A stretch of 7,076 bases of DNA from the NCBI GenBank assembly GCA_945912085.1, contig CAMEBJ010000065.1, positions 1 through 7,076 on the forward strand, in the 5' to 3' direction. The notes below the pieces were generated by a model. That model was not told the origin of the DNA, did no database searches, and saw only the letters and a program-made list of their open reading frames with translations. The stretch comes from an uncultured Bacteroidales bacterium (lineage in GTDB: Bacteria; Bacteroidota; Bacteroidia; Bacteroidales; UBA932). A program made the position numbers and the translations under genes. Below, one piece after another: positions 4,751-7,076 of this stretch; position 1 is the stretch's first letter, and every line of letters starts with the position of its first letter.

Positions 4751-7076
4751 ATGAAAATTTCATATAATTGGCTTAAAGAATATCTCAAATGCGACCTCAC
4801 TCCACAGGAAGTGGCAGAGGCGCTGACATCCATAGGTCTTGAGGTGGATTCGCTTGAGATGGTGGAGGCGGTTCCCGGAGGACTTGCCGGGGTGATTGTC
4901 GCTGAAGTGGTTGAATGTGTGGAGCATCCGGATTCCGATCACCTTCACGTAACGAAACTGAACACAGGTGAGGGTGAACTTCTCCAGGTTGTCTGCGGGG
5001 CCCCGAATGTGGCTGCCGGACAGAAAGTCCTTCTGGCAACAATCGGTACTGTTCTCGGTGGTGATTTCAAGATAAAGAAGTCCAAAATCAGGGGCGTTGA
5101 ATCTTTCGGAATGATCTGTGCCGAGGATGAACTTGGAATCGGAACCTCCCACGACGGCATTATGGTGCTCGACCAGGATGCAAAACCGGGCATGCCAGCA
5201 AAGGAATATCTCAATCTTGAGACAGATGCCCTCATTGAAATCGGTCTTACGGCCAACAGGGTGGATGCCGCTTCCCATATCGGTGTGGCACGTGACCTTT
5301 ACGCATATCTCAGGCTCAACAACATCCCTTGCAGCCTTGAGATTCCTGACGTTTCTTCTTTCAGGGAGGGTGATGGTTCAATATGTACCGGAAATGGGGA
5401 AATCGACGGAGCTCTTCCTGTCGAGGTCACTGCTCCGGAAGGGGCTCCACGCTATTCAGGACTGACCATTAAAGGGGTCAGGGTGGCTCCTTCACCACAG
5501 TGGCTTCAGAAAAGGCTTCTTTCCATTGGACTCAGGCCAATCAACAACATAGTTGATGTGACCAATTTTGTCCTGATGGAAATAGGACAACCGCTCCACG
5601 CCTTCGACGCCGGAAAGATTCAGGGTGGCAAGGTCATCGTAAGATGGGCAGGTGAGGGAGAGAAACTTGTGACACTCGACGGCGTTGAGAGAACCCTGAC
5701 TGCATCCGACCTTGTAATAGCTGACACACAGCGGGCAATGTGTATTGCAGGAGTGTTCGGCGGACTGGATTCGGGTTCGACGGAATCCACCACGACAGTC
5801 TTCCTTGAGAGTGCGTATTTCAATCCGGTTTCCATCAGGAAGACTTCAAAGAGATTCGGTCTCAAGACAGATGCTTCATTCCGTTACGAGAGGGGAGCGG
5901 ATCCGCTTGTGACTCGCTGGGCCGCACGTCGTGCTGCGCTCCTGATTCAGGAAGTTGCCGGGGGAGAGATTGTGGGAAAACTTCAGGAGGTGTTCTCCCA
6001 GGACATCCGCAAAAAGGAAGTGGAACTTGACTATGACAGGATTGAGGCATTCATCGGCAAGAAAATCGGACACAAGACGATTGAAGACATCCTGACATAT
6101 CTGAACTATGAATTTGTGGAGAAGACGGAAAAAGGGGCAAAGGTTGCCGTGCCGTCATATATGATTGACGTTTACAGGGAGTGTGACGTTGTGGAGGAGA
6201 TTCTCAGGATATATGGTTACAACAATGTTGAACTGCCTTCCGGTGTGAGGATATCAGTGAATGCTACTTCCAAACCTGAGCCTGAACAGGTACGAAGCTC
6301 AGTTTCCAACTTTCTGGCAGCGAACGGCTTTGTCGAGACGATGAACAATTCCCTCACGAAGGGAGACTACTACGCTTCACTCAAGACTTTCCCTCAGGAG
6401 AAATGTGTCAGAATCCTAAATCCTCTGAGTACCGACCTGAATGTGATGCGCCAGAGCCTTCTTCCTGGCGGACTTGAGGTCATTGCCTACAACATAAACC
6501 GTCAGACAACCACCCTCCGCACTTTCGAGTACGGTTCAGTCTATTCTTTGAAGCCGGGTGCTGACGGCCAGACTCTTGAGTCGTACGACGAGCATCAATG
6601 CTATGCCCTTTTCGTAACCGGTCCGGGCGAGAAATCCTGGTGCTCCGAGCCGCAGAAAGGCAGCTATGCCCTTCTGAAGGGTTATTTGGAACTTCTCCTG
6701 AAACGTTACGGTGCCGATCTTTACAATATGGAATATGAAGCGGCACCGTCCGATCTGTTTTCGGAAGGTTTGCGCTACTCGCTTCCGGGAACAGGTGCAG
6801 AGCTTGCCGTGATGGGAACAATATCTCCTTCATTGCTGAAATTGTTCGGAATCCGTCAGCCTGTCTTTGCCGCGGAAATCCGTTGGGACACCCTTTTCAC
6901 ACTTGTGAAGAGAAATCGCATCCAGTACAGGGAAATGCCTAAATTCCCTGAGGTAAGGCGTGACCTTGCGCTTCTGCTTGACGAGAATGTCACCTACAGC
7001 GACCTCCGCAAGAGTTCATTCAAGGCCGGAAAGAAACTCCTCAAGAACGTCACTCTCTTCGATGTTTACAGAGGGG
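4751..7076 (+). CDS. pheT: Phenylalanyl-tRNA synthetase beta subunit (3' end outside window)
   Basis: PheT forms the alpha2-beta2 enzyme with PheS and charges tRNA-Phe; it binds tRNA and edits mischarged Tyr-tRNA-Phe. The frame from ATG 4751 is open without a stop or frameshift for 775 codons to the edge. It opens with 'MKISYNWLKEYLKCDLTPQE'; the EMAP-like tRNA-binding domain covers about 45-155 ('VECVEHPDSDHLHVTKLNTG', 'VVCGAPNVAAGQKV'). The B3/4 editing domain is about 226-400 ('PINNIVDVTNFVLMEIGQPL', 'RFGLKTDASFRYERG'), B5 about 421-490, then the catalytic-like core. The FDX-ACB anticodon domain starts near 728 ('EMPKFPEVRRDLALLL'). Against a usual length near 820, about 45 residues are missing. 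It sits 27 nt after ftsY with no terminator and no Shine-Dalgarno, so probably shares the ftsY promoter. pheS is not in the window. Confidence 0.96.
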   Translation, partial: MKISYNWLKEYLKCDLTPQEVAEALTSIGLEVDSLEMVEAVPGGLAGVIVAEVVECVEHPDSDHLHVTKLNTGEGELLQVVCGAPNVAAGQKVLLATIGTVLGGDFKIKKSKIRGVESFGMICAEDELGIGTSHDGIMVLDQDAKPGMPAKEYLNLETDALIEIGLTANRVDAASHIGVARDLYAYLRLNNIPCSLEIPDVSSFREGDGSICTGNGEIDGALPVEVTAPEGAPRYSGLTIKGVRVAPSPQWLQKRLLSIGLRPINNIVDVTNFVLMEIGQPLHAFDAGKIQGGKVIVRWAGEGEKLVTLDGVERTLTASDLVIADTQRAMCIAGVFGGLDSGSTESTTTVFLESAYFNPVSIRKTSKRFGLKTDASFRYERGADPLVTRWAARRAALLIQEVAGGEIVGKLQEVFSQDIRKKEVELDYDRIEAFIGKKIGHKTIEDILTYLNYEFVEKTEKGAKVAVPSYMIDVYRECDVVEEILRIYGYNNVELPSGVRISVNATSKPEPEQVRSSVSNFLAANGFVETMNNSLTKGDYYASLKTFPQEKCVRILNPLSTDLNVMRQSLLPGGLEVIAYNINRQTTTLRTFEYGSVYSLKPGADGQTLESYDEHQCYALFVTGPGEKSWCSEPQKGSYALLKGYLELLLKRYGADLYNMEYEAAPSDLFSEGLRYSLPGTGAELAVMGTISPSLLKLFGIRQPVFAAEIRWDTLFTLVKRNRIQYREMPKFPEVRRDLALLLDENVTYSDLRKSSFKAGKKLLKNVTLFDVYRG

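Noticed and set aside
5118..5465. A 115-codon forward frame inside pheT
   Set aside because: It is in another frame of pheT, whose own frame is open and conserved throughout; the product resembles nothing known.

Overview
The window is a dense, all-forward stretch of core translation and protein-export genes from a Bacteroidota genome, most likely order Bacteroidales. The evidence is the protein set: a Bacteroidota-type signal peptidase I with a long insertion, an infC product with the '[11 protein letters not shown]' linker, the rpmB-rpmG-DUF4295-ftsY block typical of that phylum, A-rich rather than Shine-Dalgarno leaders on most genes, and promoter-like sites matching the Bacteroides pattern (TTTG, then about 20 nt, then TAnnTTTG). 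Genus cannot be fixed from the sequence.

Layout. 1-296: 3' end of thrS (threonyl-tRNA synthetase, anticodon-binding domain). 342-962: infC (IF3), best read as starting at an AUC codon behind a perfect GGAGG. 995-1189: rpmI (bL35). 1274-1618: rplT (bL20), after an 84-nt spacer with several possible hairpins. 1629-2975: lepB (signal peptidase I), only 10 nt after rplT. 2978-3009: probable promoter. 3048-3290: rpmB (bL28). 3302-3490: rpmG (bL33). 3508-3666: a 52-residue DUF4295 gene (a Bacteroidota ribosomal protein candidate). 3696-3726: strong hairpin, probably a terminator. 3758-3765: a perfect -7 box for ftsY. 3788-4723: ftsY. 4751-7076: pheT, open to the window edge and missing about 45 residues.

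The genes fall into three likely transcription units: thrS-infC-rpmI-rplT-lepB; rpmB-rpmG-DUF4295; and ftsY-pheT. They supply initiation (IF3), four or five 50S proteins, two aminoacyl-tRNA synthetases, and the co-translational targeting and cleavage steps of secretion (FtsY receptor, LepB peptidase).

No mobile element, CRISPR array, tRNA or defence system is visible and there is no sign of a wholly new system. The item most worth following is translational: infC has a non-canonical AUC start and shares an identical nine-base TTTGGAGGA leader with the DUF4295 gene. These are the only two strong Shine-Dalgarno sites among the eight gene starts here, in a phylum where the 16S anti-Shine-Dalgarno is reported to be sequestered.
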